A stretch of DNA of 31,196 bases from a virus (IMGVR_UViG_3300036981_000384:1-31196); one strand, 5' to 3'. Shown: positions 19,334 through 26,948, counted from the stretch's first letter. Translations and numbers: made by a program. The notes: a model not told the origin generated them from the sequence alone.

Positions 19334-20701
19334 ATGAAGTACAAAGTGTTGATGGAGCAGGCTCGGGCGGCGCTGGATCAGGCGCAGGGCCTGGTGACGG
19401 ATGGCGAGCTGACCGACGAGACGAAGGGTGAGTTCGACAAGTTGATGGCGCAGGCCGAGTCGCTGCAGGAACGGGCGGTGAAGTTGCGCGCGGTGGAGGA
19501 GCGGGACGCGCAGTTGCAGGCGACGCTGGGCGCGGCAGCCCAGAAGGAAACCGCGGCGACTGAAGACAAGGCTTTCGGGCCGTTGTACACGCTGCGCTTC
19601 GGCGATGAGAGCAAGGCGCAGGAGAGTGTGCTGACGGGCCTGGTGGGGCCGGATTACCGCCAGCAGATCGCCGACCAGAACGTGGCGTTCGCCAAGTACC
19701 TGCGCTGGGGTGATCGCGCCCTCGAGCGCGCGGAATGGCAGAGTCTGCAGAAGCAGATCTTCCCGTGGACGCAGGTCGAGTACTTGCTGAAGAACGGGAT
19801 GACGCTGGCGCAGATCAAGAGCACGATGGTCGAGGCCCAGGGCACGCTGGGCGGCTATGCGGTGCCGCCGAACGTGCAGGCGGGCATCGTGAGCCGGTTG
19901 CCGGGTCTAACGGCCGTGCGCGGCGGCGGGGCGCGGGTGGTCGAGCTGACGGCGGGCAACTCCGTGGATGTGCCGGTCTACACCGGGGGCACGGCGGCCT
20001 ATCGCGGAGCAATCCGGGGCGCGTGGGGCGCGGAGACGCAGACGCCGGCCGAGAAAAACGCCACGCTGGGGATGACGCCGGTGGTGGCGCATGTCTACAC
20101 CTACAAGGTGAGCATGAGCCAGAGCCTGGTGGAGGATGCGGCGAACCTGGTGGACCTGGTGCAGAGCGACATCGGCGACACGCTGGCAATCGACGAGGAC
20201 GTGGCGTTCCTGGTGGGCGATGGCAACGGGAAGCCGATGGGCATCCTGCCGAACAGCGCCAACGACCTGGGCCTGAGCCATGTCCACAGCGGCAGCGGCA
20301 CGGCGCTGCTGGCGGCCGGCATCCGCAGCCTAAAGCGCGCCGTGGGCAGCCAGTACCGGGCCCGGGGCGTGTGGATCGGCAACAGCGCCACGTTCGGGCT
20401 GGTCGAGGGTCTGATCGACGGCGAGGGGAACGTGATCTTCGGCGATCTGAGCGAGACGGGCAAGTTGCTGAACGCCAATATCCGGGAGAGCGAGGCGATG
20501 CCGGATGTGGCGGGAAGTGCGTTCCCGTTGCTCTTCGCCGATCTGAGCGGGTACTGGATCGTCCAGAAGGCCGGTCTGACCATCGTCAGGATGCAGGACA
20601 GCGCCACCGGGATCAATAAGGTGGAGTATCACGTGCGGCGCCGGGTGGGCGGACGCGTGGTGGACACCTGGAAGTTCGCGGTGCAGGAAGTGGCGGCGTA
20701 G
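19334..20701 (+). CDS. HK97-fold major capsid protein
   Basis: The protein has 455 residues. The N-terminal ~100 residues are coiled coil (MEQARAALDQAQGL...ESLQERAVKLRAVEERDAQLQ), a delta scaffold domain that the protease would remove. The HK97 body then shows GTLGGYAVPPNVQAGIVSRL, VEDAANLVDLVQSDIGDTLAIDEDVAFLVGDGNGKPMGIL and the C-terminal P-domain strand. GAAGGAG precedes the ATG. It is preceded by the protease, the canonical order. Confidence 0.92.
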   Translation: MKYKVLMEQARAALDQAQGLVTDGELTDETKGEFDKLMAQAESLQERAVKLRAVEERDAQLQATLGAAAQKETAATEDKAFGPLYTLRFGDESKAQESVLTGLVGPDYRQQIADQNVAFAKYLRWGDRALERAEWQSLQKQIFPWTQVEYLLKNGMTLAQIKSTMVEAQGTLGGYAVPPNVQAGIVSRLPGLTAVRGGGARVVELTAGNSVDVPVYTGGTAAYRGAIRGAWGAETQTPAEKNATLGMTPVVAHVYTYKVSMSQSLVEDAANLVDLVQSDIGDTLAIDEDVAFLVGDGNGKPMGILPNSANDLGLSHVHSGSGTALLAAGIRSLKRAVGSQYRARGVWIGNSATFGLVEGLIDGEGNVIFGDLSETGKLLNANIRESEAMPDVAGSAFPLLFADLSGYWIVQKAGLTIVRMQDSATGINKVEYHVRRRVGGRVVDTWKFAVQEVAA

Positions 20702-20708
20702 GTGGGAC

Positions 20709-20758
20709 GGGGAAACAAGTAGACGGGTAGACAAGGAAACAAGGGGACACGGAGACGC
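20709..20758 (+). repeat. 8-base tandem repeat tract after the capsid gene
   Basis: Units of eight bases ending in AC (GGGGAAAC, AAGTAGAC, GGGTAGAC, AAGGAAAC, AAGGGGAC, ACGGAGAC), the same style as the octamers inside the portal linker. Confidence 0.75.
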
Positions 20759-20788
20759 GTCCCCTCAGAGATGGGAGAGAGGTGGGAT

Positions 20789-21244
20789 ATGAACGGGAGT
20801 TTCTCGGAACGGTTCAAGGTGGTGAGGGGCAGCGCGAAGCCGGAGACGGCGATCAGCGGGGTGGCGGCGTATCCGGCCAGTGGTGCGTTCGTGGACGTGA
20901 CGGGCTATGAGTTCGTGCATGTGATCGCACACCTGGGGACGGTCCACGCCAGCGATACGCCGGTGCTGACGGTGAAGTGCTCCGATGCGAACAACGGGAC
21001 GTTGGACGTGATCAGCTCGACGCTGGCGCATACGGTGGACGTGACGAACGACGACGGCAAAGATGTGATCTGGAGCATCGAGGTGCGCAAGTTGCCGGTG
21101 GATCATCACTTCCTGGCGCTGGCGACTGCTGGGACGCTGACGAACGGCACGTACATCGATGTGACGTTCCTCCTGGAGAACGGCAGCCAGCCGGTGACGC
21201 AGCCGACCACCACGGGGAGCGCGGCGTATCAGTGGCTGGGGTGA
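20789..21244 (+). CDS. putative capsid decoration/minor structural protein
   Basis: The protein has 151 residues. It is beta-rich (FVDVTGYEFVHVIAHLGTV, VLTVKCSDANNG, TYIDVTFLLENGS) with no recognised motif. AGAGGTGG precedes the ATG at 20789. Position directly after the capsid suggests a virion protein, perhaps a capsid decoration protein. Confidence 0.65.
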   Translation: MNGSFSERFKVVRGSAKPETAISGVAAYPASGAFVDVTGYEFVHVIAHLGTVHASDTPVLTVKCSDANNGTLDVISSTLAHTVDVTNDDGKDVIWSIEVRKLPVDHHFLALATAGTLTNGTYIDVTFLLENGSQPVTQPTTTGSAAYQWLG

Positions 21245-21299
21245 TCCTTCGACTGCGGGCTGCGGGCGGGGTGACCCCGCCCCTACGCTCAGGATGACA
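21245..21299. repeat. 55-bp interspersed repeat, full intergenic copy
   Basis: Two differences from the copies in the portal and protease genes. It begins right after the stop of the preceding gene, with the characteristic centre GCGGGGTGACCCCGC. Confidence 0.9.
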
Positions 21300-21345
21300 G
21301 GGACGGGGGCGATTGGGCGACTGATCGCCCCCCGGGAGTGGTGAG

Positions 21346-21966
21346 ATGAGTATGCCAAGCGGAAAGCAGATCACGTGGGCGGTTGTGGTCATTGCGCTGG
21401 TGCTCGGGGCGGCGTTCCTGGGCGTGAAATATCCGCTGCCACCGCAGCCCGAAGAGTTGCCGGCAGCGGCGGCCTACCAGGTGCCGTGTCACACGGAGAT
21501 GGGCGGGGTGGGGTACACGTGCGACGACGGCGGGGCGTTCACGGTGAACAGCGGGGCGAGCCTGGCGCTAAACAACGGGGCGAGCCTGGCGCTAAACAAC
21601 GGGGCGAGCCTGGCGTTCGAGGGTGCGACAGCGGACGCCTACGAGACGACGGTGGCGGTGACTGATCCGACGGCCGACCGCACGATTACGCTGCCGAACC
21701 TGTCGGGAGCCGTGCTGTTGACAACCAATCCGGGTAAAACAGTGTTCGGCAGCAATACGATCACCGGCACACTGAAAATTGCGCACGGGCTGACTACGCC
21801 GGAAGCGGTCTTCTGTGATCTCGGTGCGGATGCCGTAGCCAACGCTGCGACCTGTTCCACTGCGATCAGCGGCAGTGACGTTACGGTGAAGGTTTGGAAA
21901 GCGGACGGGGCGACGGCCGGCTCGGTCGGGGTCCGTGTGGATTGGCTGGTGGCTGGCCAGCCGTAA
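21346..21966 (+). CDS. membrane-anchored fibre-like protein with NNGASLAL repeats
   Basis: The protein has 206 residues. A hydrophobic segment at 9-29 (ITWAVVVIALVLGAAFLGV) is followed by an outer part. Three 8-residue repeats (ASLALNNG; DNA period 24 bases) resemble short beta-helix turns, then TADRTITLPNLSGAVLL, typical of phage tail-fibre and head-fibre stalks, and a beta-rich end. A membrane anchor on a fibre-like protein is unusual for a virion component. The segment may instead be buried in the virion. Confidence 0.65.
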   Translation: MSMPSGKQITWAVVVIALVLGAAFLGVKYPLPPQPEELPAAAAYQVPCHTEMGGVGYTCDDGGAFTVNSGASLALNNGASLALNNGASLAFEGATADAYETTVAVTDPTADRTITLPNLSGAVLLTTNPGKTVFGSNTITGTLKIAHGLTTPEAVFCDLGADAVANAATCSTAISGSDVTVKVWKADGATAGSVGVRVDWLVAGQP

Positions 21967-22013
21967 CGACGCGGCGACGGGACCGAGCATCGGGCGAGGC
22001 GGGGAGGTTACTG

Positions 22014-22325
22014 ATGGCAGTGCAAGCGAAACGGGCCTATCGAACGAAGGCGGCGACAATTTCCAGCGCGGCGGTGGCGATCAGCGCTGCGGGGTGGAGT
22101 TGGACGGCCGGAGACCTGGCGGCGGCAGATGCGGCGGTCGTGTCGGCTATCGGTAACGGCGTGAGCCTGACCTGGGACGGCACGACGCCCACCTCGACGC
22201 TGGGCATGCCGGTGCCGGCGGGATCCACGGTCACTGTGGAAGGGAACGGCAACGTGCAGGCCCTCCAGTTGATCCGTTCGGGGTCTGGTGATGCTACGGT
22301 GAGCATTACACTGGAGAAGTTCTGA
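22014..22325 (+). CDS. small structural-region protein
   Basis: The protein has 103 residues (MAVQAKRAYRTKAATIS...). GGGAGG lies seven bases before the ATG. An Ala-rich helix and beta strands (VSLTWDGTTPTSTLGM, GSTVTVEGNGNVQALQLIRSG) suggest a small virion protein. It shares one base with the next gene (TGATG), so the two are coupled. Family unknown. Confidence 0.65.
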   Translation: MAVQAKRAYRTKAATISSAAVAISAAGWSWTAGDLAAADAAVVSAIGNGVSLTWDGTTPTSTLGMPVPAGSTVTVEGNGNVQALQLIRSGSGDATVSITLEKF

Positions 22326-23062
22326 TGACAGTCAGAAGCGTACTTAACGGCGGCGATGCGTCGGGCCTGGCCATTGCGATCAAGGCGAAGACGGACAATC
22401 TGCCGAGCGATCCGGGCGATCAGAGCGCGATCGAGGCGGCGATCACGGCGGCAGTGGGCGCGCTGGCGAATACCGGCGGCGTGGCAACGCTGGCCGGGAT
22501 CCTGGGGGATGTGGCGAATGTCTCGGTTGCCAGCGTGTTAGCCAAGATCGACGGCGCGGCTGTGCTGGGCCTCCTGGGCGCCAACAACAGTCTAGCCTAT
22601 CGCGTCCATGAGATCGAGCGGCATTTTCACAGTTACGAGAAGTGGTTCGGCGTGGCGGCGACGCCCTCCGGCACGCACAAGGCAGATCGGCTCGCCTCGG
22701 GCATTGCCTCCTTCCAGATTGATGGTGGCAACCTGTTGTTCGGCGAGTGGGTGCAGATTCTCGGCAGCGCCGACACGATCGAGAAGTACGACCCGCACAA
22801 GGTGTACATCACCGACGTGCAAGAAAGTGTACCGTACTTCGTGCAAATCGCTTTTGGCGCGGACGCCGATGTCGCAGTCGCGGCGGAATCTTTCACGGAG
22901 TTTGTCTACCGCGCCGATGCTACCAACTCGGATCGCACTGAGTTTCAATTCAATTGCCGCCGGCAAGCTGCTGGCAGCCCGGCCTGGGCGCGCTGTCTGG
23001 CGTTAGGATCGAATACCGGCACGCTGAATTTCTACTTCGGCCTGCACACGTATGAGGGGTGA
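22325..23062 (+). CDS. structural-region protein, possibly head fibre or decoration
   Basis: The protein has 245 residues. The N-terminal 100 residues are Ala/Leu-rich helices (DQSAIEAAITAAVGALANTGG, VASVLAKIDGAAVLGLLGANNS), which could form a trimeric stalk, and the C-terminal 140 are beta-rich (FQIDGGNLLFGEWVQILGSAD, VPYFVQIAFGADADVAVAAESF), a possible jelly-roll head. The stalk-plus-head layout fits a fibre or decoration protein. No homologous family is recognised. Confidence 0.65.
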   Translation: MTVRSVLNGGDASGLAIAIKAKTDNLPSDPGDQSAIEAAITAAVGALANTGGVATLAGILGDVANVSVASVLAKIDGAAVLGLLGANNSLAYRVHEIERHFHSYEKWFGVAATPSGTHKADRLASGIASFQIDGGNLLFGEWVQILGSADTIEKYDPHKVYITDVQESVPYFVQIAFGADADVAVAAESFTEFVYRADATNSDRTEFQFNCRRQAAGSPAWARCLALGSNTGTLNFYFGLHTYEG

Positions 23063-23066
23063 TGCG

Positions 23067-23318
23067 ATGAAGGTCATGGTGTTGGTGGCTGGGGTGTACA
23101 ACGGGCCGGAGCATCGGGCGCTGCCGTGGGCTGAGGCGGGGGCGGTGGTCGAGGTGGCGGACGGGTGGTATGGGGATACGCTCATCGCGCGGGGGTGCGT
23201 GATGGGGGCGGGGTCACCCCGCCCCTACGAGGTGGGACCCACAGAGGCGCAGGTGGGGGTGGGGCCGGGGGAGATGCCGGGGCGGCCGAAGAAGGCTAAG
23301 GCTAAGGCTGAGGTCTAG
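23067..23318 (+). CDS. small protein with repeat-derived segment and basic tail
   Basis: The protein has 83 residues (MKVMVLVAGVYNGPEHRALPW...). A short beta domain is followed by GAGSPRPYE, translated from the mobile repeat at about 23203-23230, and by a basic tail (RPKKAKAKAEV). GAGGGG lies upstream of ATG 23067. The N-terminal pattern (MVLVAGVYNG...W..AGAVVEV..WYGDTLI) resembles small proteins found before head-tail connector genes; role not established. Confidence 0.6.
   Translation: MKVMVLVAGVYNGPEHRALPWAEAGAVVEVADGWYGDTLIARGCVMGAGSPRPYEVGPTEAQVGVGPGEMPGRPKKAKAKAEV
23203..23230. repeat. intragenic GCGGGGTCACCCCGC repeat
   Basis: The core of the interspersed repeat with centre TCA, without the outer TCCT/AGGA ends. 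Read as GAGSPRPY, the same peptide as in integrase 1. Confidence 0.75.
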
Positions 23319-23340
23319 CGATAAGTGGTTATTATGCCTA

Positions 23341-23373
23341 GAGATTGCTTCGGGCTGCGGCCCTCGCAATGAC
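23341..23373. repeat. ATTGCTTCGGGCTGCGGCCCTCGCAATGACA repeat family
   Basis: A different but related interspersed family (inverted ATTGC / GCAAT). Further copies lie at 28716-28798. Confidence 0.75.
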
Positions 23374-23395
23374 AGGGTAACGGGTGGGGTGAGTC

Positions 23396-24265
23396 ATGGG
23401 GATGAACTTGCTGGCGACGGTGGACCAGGTGAAGCGGGCGCTGGAGATTGCCGGGACGACGTATGATGCGCTGGTGACAGAGGCGCTGCGGGCGACGTCG
23501 CGGTTGATCGAGGATGCGGCTGGGCGGTCGTTCGTGCCGACGCTGGCGACCCGGTATGTCGATGGAAACGGCAAGAGCTCGCTGTGGCTGGATGAGCCGT
23601 GGCTGGACATTACGACGCTGAGCCTGTCGGGCGACGGGGGGACGACGTACACGGCGCTGGGGGCGACGGATTGGTGGGAGAGCGACGGGCTGCATTACGA
23701 GGTGACGCCGATCCAGTTGCTGGTGTTGAATCCGAACGGGAACACCAGCGGGTTCTATGCCGGCCGGCGGACGGTGCGGCTGGTGGGGCTGTTGGGCTGG
23801 CATCGGAATTTTGCGGTGGCGTGGGAGGCCAGCGGGGACAGCGTGCAGGATACGAGCGGGATCACCAGCGCGGCGACGTCGATCACGGTGACGGATGCGG
23901 ATGGGGCGGGCGCGGATGGACTGACGCCCCGTTTCAGCGTAGGCAACCTGGTGCAGGCCGAGAGCGAGATTATGGAGGTCATCGGGGTGAGCGCCTCCAC
24001 GAACAAGCTGACGGTGGTGCGTGGCGTGAACGGGTCTATCGCGGCGACGCACGCCAAGAGCGTGGCGTTGGCGATTTGGCGGCCGGATGATCTGGCGCAC
24101 CAGGCGACACTGATTCAGGCGGTCAGGTTCTTCAAGCGGGCGCAGCAGGGGTTTGCGGACGCGGGGGCGAATCTCGATCTGGGCAAGCTGATTTTCGCCA
24201 AGAAGCTCGATCCGGACGTCGAGGCGATTCTGATGACAGCGGGGCTGAGGAGATTGACGGTATGA
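23396..24265 (+). CDS. head-tail connector protein (gp6-like) with C-terminal extension
   Basis: The protein has 289 residues. The start (ATVDQVKRALEIAGTTYDALVTEALRATSRLIEDAAGRSF) has the helical pattern of phage head-tail connectors of the gp6/gp15 type, here with beta-rich additions in the middle (TSITVTDADGAGADGLTPRFSVGNLVQAESEIMEVIGV, resembling ligand-binding beta sheets of phage baseplates) and a helical end (LAHQATLIQAVRFFKRAQQGF). It would dock on the portal. The next gene overlaps its last four bases (ATGA). Confidence 0.75.
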   Translation: MGMNLLATVDQVKRALEIAGTTYDALVTEALRATSRLIEDAAGRSFVPTLATRYVDGNGKSSLWLDEPWLDITTLSLSGDGGTTYTALGATDWWESDGLHYEVTPIQLLVLNPNGNTSGFYAGRRTVRLVGLLGWHRNFAVAWEASGDSVQDTSGITSAATSITVTDADGAGADGLTPRFSVGNLVQAESEIMEVIGVSASTNKLTVVRGVNGSIAATHAKSVALAIWRPDDLAHQATLIQAVRFFKRAQQGFADAGANLDLGKLIFAKKLDPDVEAILMTAGLRRLTV

Positions 24266-24624
24266 TGGACGACCGAGTAAATCAGCGCGCGATAGGGATC
24301 CTGCTGGGCAGCAGTCGGGGGTTTATCGGGGTTTACATGCTGGCGACGGGTTTCGTCCGCATCCTGACGGGCAGCAACGTGACGACGGTCAACGTATTTT
24401 CGGGCCGTGTCTATGGCATGCTCGTGGTGCTCGGTGCGCTGTGGTTGCTCGCAACGGTGGGTACGCCGTGGCGCGGCCCCAGGGGCCGCGCCGCGGCTAT
24501 TTACTGCGCAGTCCTCTGGCTGCTGGCCATTGCCCAAGCCTGGCCCGCCAAAGCATGGGTCAGCATCATCGGCGCGGTGTGTTTCGTTGCAATTTTGGCA
24601 ATCGAAGTGAGCAGCAATGAATAA
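24262..24624 (+). CDS. multi-pass membrane protein paired with the CHAT-like protein
   Basis: The protein has 120 residues with three or four membrane segments: about 20-37 (FIGVYMLATGFVRILTG), 50-66 (VYGMLVVLGALWLLATV), 78-94 (AAIYCAVLWLLAIAQAW) and 97-116 (AWVSIIGAVCFVAILAI). It overlaps the connector gene by four bases and the CHAT-like gene by eight, so all are cotranslated. In the loop after the second segment lies a perfect GC palindrome (24470-24492), read as WRGPRGRA. A holin-like role is possible, but the pairing with a membrane-anchored caspase-fold protein suggests the two act together at the membrane (inference). No family recognised. Confidence 0.7.
   Translation: MMDDRVNQRAIGILLGSSRGFIGVYMLATGFVRILTGSNVTTVNVFSGRVYGMLVVLGALWLLATVGTPWRGPRGRAAAIYCAVLWLLAIAQAWPAKAWVSIIGAVCFVAILAIEVSSNE
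24470..24492. repeat. 23-bp perfect GC palindrome inside the membrane protein gene
   Basis: GGCGCGGCCCC-A-GGGGCCGCGCC. In mRNA it would make an 11-bp stem with a one-base centre. No other copy was seen in the window. Confidence 0.8.
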
Positions 24625-25408
24625 TGCTAACGTCGCGGGCTGGCTATTCACAGGCATCGGCATGGCCGTGTTGATCGGGCTGGCGATACGTGCTGAACGC
24701 AGGTTGCGGCAAAACGGCCCCGTCGAAAGTCGAGAGCGTATGCTGGATCGCGAAGTAAAAGCGCTGCGCGCCGAAGTCAAAGATCTGAAGACGACAGTCG
24801 AAACGCTGACGAAACAGCTTGTCAGCGCCTTTGAGAAGATCAGGTTACTTGAGGCTGGGCAGATCAGTCTCCCTACGGCATCAGATAAATTCCACCTGCC
24901 GGAGTTGTTGGTGTTGTTCGGGCCGAACCAGGCGATCACGGCGCGTGACAAAAGCGGGCTGCACCAGGAGGGCATTGATTTTGAGAGCCGCAATCCAGCC
25001 ACTCGGGCGAACATCATCGAGGAACTGGTCGCCCGGCGCGAGGATCGGCGCAAACTCCGCTGGTTGCATATCTCCTCGGATGCCGACGCACGCGGCGTGC
25101 TGCTCGCCAAAGAGGACGGCACGCCGGACATTGTCGAGGCGGAGTGGTGGCGGGATCACATCACTGAGGCCGAAGTGATCTTTGTCGCCGCCTGTAAGGG
25201 CACTCGGATTGCGACGCAATTGGCCGCCCTGTGCGAGTGGTTGGTCTATTTTCGCGAGAGCGTGGACAACAACGACGCCGGCGCCTTTGCCGGCTGCTTC
25301 TGGGGTGAGGTCGTTTGCGGCATCCCCGTCGAGGCTGCCTATGCCAAGGCGCGGCAGCGCGTGCCAGCGGTGCGCGATTTCGTGGCGCTACGGCACCGGG
25401 GGAATTGA
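24617..25408 (+). CDS. membrane-anchored coiled-coil protein with CHAT-like (caspase-fold) domain
   Basis: The protein has 263 residues: membrane segment 8-24 (GWLFTGIGMAVLIGLAI), coiled coil about 38-80 (SRERMLDREVKALRAEVKDLKTTVETL), then a domain (~96-250) that I align by eye with CHAT proteases: LLVLFGPNQ...; LRWLHISSDADARGVLLAKEDG; VIFVAACKG (Cys193, the usual ...NAC position); VDNNDAGAFAGCFWGEVVCG and VEAAYAKARQRVP, matching the usual SDEAAxAFAxAFYxAL...VxxAFxxAR end. In typical CHAT domains HG follows the first strand; here the equivalent residues are Asp-Ala (155-156), so the catalytic His seems lost, though His151 is close by. It may be a pseudoprotease or bind a partner. Such domains act in bacterial conflict and cell death. 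Its place among connector genes is unusual. Confidence 0.7.
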   Translation: MNNANVAGWLFTGIGMAVLIGLAIRAERRLRQNGPVESRERMLDREVKALRAEVKDLKTTVETLTKQLVSAFEKIRLLEAGQISLPTASDKFHLPELLVLFGPNQAITARDKSGLHQEGIDFESRNPATRANIIEELVARREDRRKLRWLHISSDADARGVLLAKEDGTPDIVEAEWWRDHITEAEVIFVAACKGTRIATQLAALCEWLVYFRESVDNNDAGAFAGCFWGEVVCGIPVEAAYAKARQRVPAVRDFVALRHRGN

Positions 25409-25411
25409 GCT

Positions 25412-25837
25412 ATGAGTGACCCGCTAGAGGCTGTGCTGACGGCGCTGGGGACGGTGCTGGATGATCTATCCGGGCTGGTGCGCTGGTACGACGAGCCGCC
25501 GGAGAGCATCAATGAGTTTCCGTGCGGGATGGCGCTGATCACGAACGGCGAGCTGACGACGATTTCGGACGGGATGGCGCGCGGGCTGCATACGATCCGC
25601 ATTGCGATCTACTTGCAGCGGCAGGTGCTGCCGGATGCGGTGGCGGCGGCAAAGCCGTGGCCGTATCGGGTGTTCCGGGCGCTGGCGGCGCATCAGAAGT
25701 TGAGCGGGACGTGCGATGCAATTGTGTGGCCGGGCCGGTATCGGGTGGGTCCGATGCAGTATGGGACTGATGTGCATTTCGGCATAGCTATGGATGTGAC
25801 AGTCAAGGTCAATTCGGCTGAGACAACGGGGGTGTAG
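25412..25837 (+). CDS. tail-completion / head-tail joining protein (gp17-like)
   Basis: The protein has 141 residues. The start (DPLEAVLTALGTVLDDLSGLVRWYDEPPESINEFPCGMAL) and the later beta strands (HTIRIAIYLQRQVLPDAVAAAKPWPYRVFRAL, YGTDVHFGIAMDVTVKV) fit the tail-completion proteins found just before tail tube genes in siphoviruses. It starts three bases after the CHAT-like gene. Confidence 0.7.
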   Translation: MSDPLEAVLTALGTVLDDLSGLVRWYDEPPESINEFPCGMALITNGELTTISDGMARGLHTIRIAIYLQRQVLPDAVAAAKPWPYRVFRALAAHQKLSGTCDAIVWPGRYRVGPMQYGTDVHFGIAMDVTVKVNSAETTGV

Positions 25838-25838
25838 G

Positions 25839-26132
25839 ATGACACGGAGAGATCCTTCGGGCGGCGGCCCTCAGGATGACAATCGAACGGCTCAGGATGA
25901 CAAGCGGACGGCGGCTTCCGCTCAGGATGCGGTCGTCGTTCAGGATGACAAGCCCGTCGGTTTGGGTGTGCGGTACCTGGGGGATGGGGAGTTCATTCCG
26001 GGGGTGCCGGCGCGGGATTTGTCGGCGGATGAGGCGTGGCTGTGGAGGTCGGTGTTGATTTCGCCGACGGGGCGGCGGTTGTATGCGGCTGTGGCGGCGA
26101 CGGTCAAGGCGGAGGTTGAGGCCGATGTCTGA
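25839..26132 (+). CDS. small phage protein with repeat-built N-terminus
   Basis: The protein has 97 residues. Residues 4-38 (DPSGGGPQDDNRTAQDD..., then KRTAASAQDAVVVQDDK) are translated from mobile repeats (CTCAGGATGACA gives QDD). The remaining VRYLGDGEFIPGVPARDLSADEAWLW resembles a small conserved phage protein seen near tail genes. The true ancestral start was probably close to Val43. Coupled to the next gene by an eight-base overlap. Confidence 0.65.
   Translation: MTRRDPSGGGPQDDNRTAQDDKRTAASAQDAVVVQDDKPVGLGVRYLGDGEFIPGVPARDLSADEAWLWRSVLISPTGRRLYAAVAATVKAEVEADV
25851..25950. repeat. clustered interspersed repeats in the N-terminus of the 97-residue gene
   Basis: GATCCTTCGGGCGGCGGCCC then CTCAGGATGACA, followed by three further variants of the right end (CTCAGGATGACAAG, GCTCAGGATGCG, TTCAGGATGACAAG). 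Confidence 0.8.
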
Positions 26133-26922
26133 GGATAAGAGGGAGTTAGCACGAGATCCTTCGACTGCGGCTGCGGCCTCCGCTCAGGATGACAGGCGGG
26201 CGGCTCAGGATGACAAGGCGCAGGGCCGGGCCCAGGTGCGGGTGATGGTGGGGGTGCTGCCGGAGCGGAACGGGGTGCCATCGCCGGATATTCTGTTCGA
26301 TCTGATCGCGATTGCGCAGCGGGGGCATCCGTTCGTGAGGATCCCGTATACCCGCACGGATTTGGCCCGGAATTCGCTGGCGGAGCATCTGCTGAGCGAG
26401 GAGCGGTTCACGCACGTGCTGATGTTGGACGCCGATCACCGGCATCCGCATGATATTGTGGAGCGGTTGAGCCGGTGGGTGATCGAGGATCCGAGCCGGC
26501 AGGTGGTGGCGGGGCTGGCGTTTCGACGGGGGGCGCCGTTTGATCCGTGCATGTATATGGAGGCCGACAACGGCCAGGTATACGTGCCGGACGAGTGGCA
26601 GGGGTTGCTGCAGGTTGATCTGGCGGGCACGGCGGCGATGCTGATCAGCCGGGAAGTGTTCGAGCGCATACCCAGGCCGTGGTTTGCGTTCGATTATTCC
26701 GGCGCGGCGAAGCGCGAGTATCCGGGCGAGGATATCTGGTTCTGTCGGCGCTGCAAAGAGCACGGCATTCCGATCTGGGTGGATACCACAACGGTGAGTC
26801 CACATCTGATCGAGAACTGGGTGACGGAGGGGACTTTCCGGTCCTATCTGGAGGTTGCAAAGACACAACCGAACTGGGCGGGGTTGGTGGTGTCCGGTGA
26901 TGACGATCCGCTGACAAAGTAG
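26125..26922 (+). CDS. glycosyltransferase (GT-A type), upstream of tail tube
   Basis: The protein has 265 residues. The GT-A fold is suggested by VMVGVLPERNGVPSPDILFDL, HVLMLDADHRHPHDIVERL with the metal-binding DAD (102-104), DLAGTAAMLISREVFERI and PGEDIWFCRRCKEHG. It would transfer a sugar from a nucleotide-sugar to a protein or glycan. Residues 10-31 (RDPSTAAAASAQDDRRAAQDDK) are repeat-derived; the family core begins near Val38. A second glycosyltransferase lies on the other side of the tail tube gene. Confidence 0.8.
   Translation: MSEDKRELARDPSTAAAASAQDDRRAAQDDKAQGRAQVRVMVGVLPERNGVPSPDILFDLIAIAQRGHPFVRIPYTRTDLARNSLAEHLLSEERFTHVLMLDADHRHPHDIVERLSRWVIEDPSRQVVAGLAFRRGAPFDPCMYMEADNGQVYVPDEWQGLLQVDLAGTAAMLISREVFERIPRPWFAFDYSGAAKREYPGEDIWFCRRCKEHGIPIWVDTTTVSPHLIENWVTEGTFRSYLEVAKTQPNWAGLVVSGDDDPLTK
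26153..26216. repeat. interspersed repeats in the N-terminus of the glycosyltransferase
   Basis: GATCCTTCGACTGCGGCTGC...CTCAGGATGACAGG, then a second GCTCAGGATGACAAGG. Same arrangement as in the preceding gene. Confidence 0.85.
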
Positions 26923-26948
26923 AGACGAGACACGAGGAGGGTAGTGAG

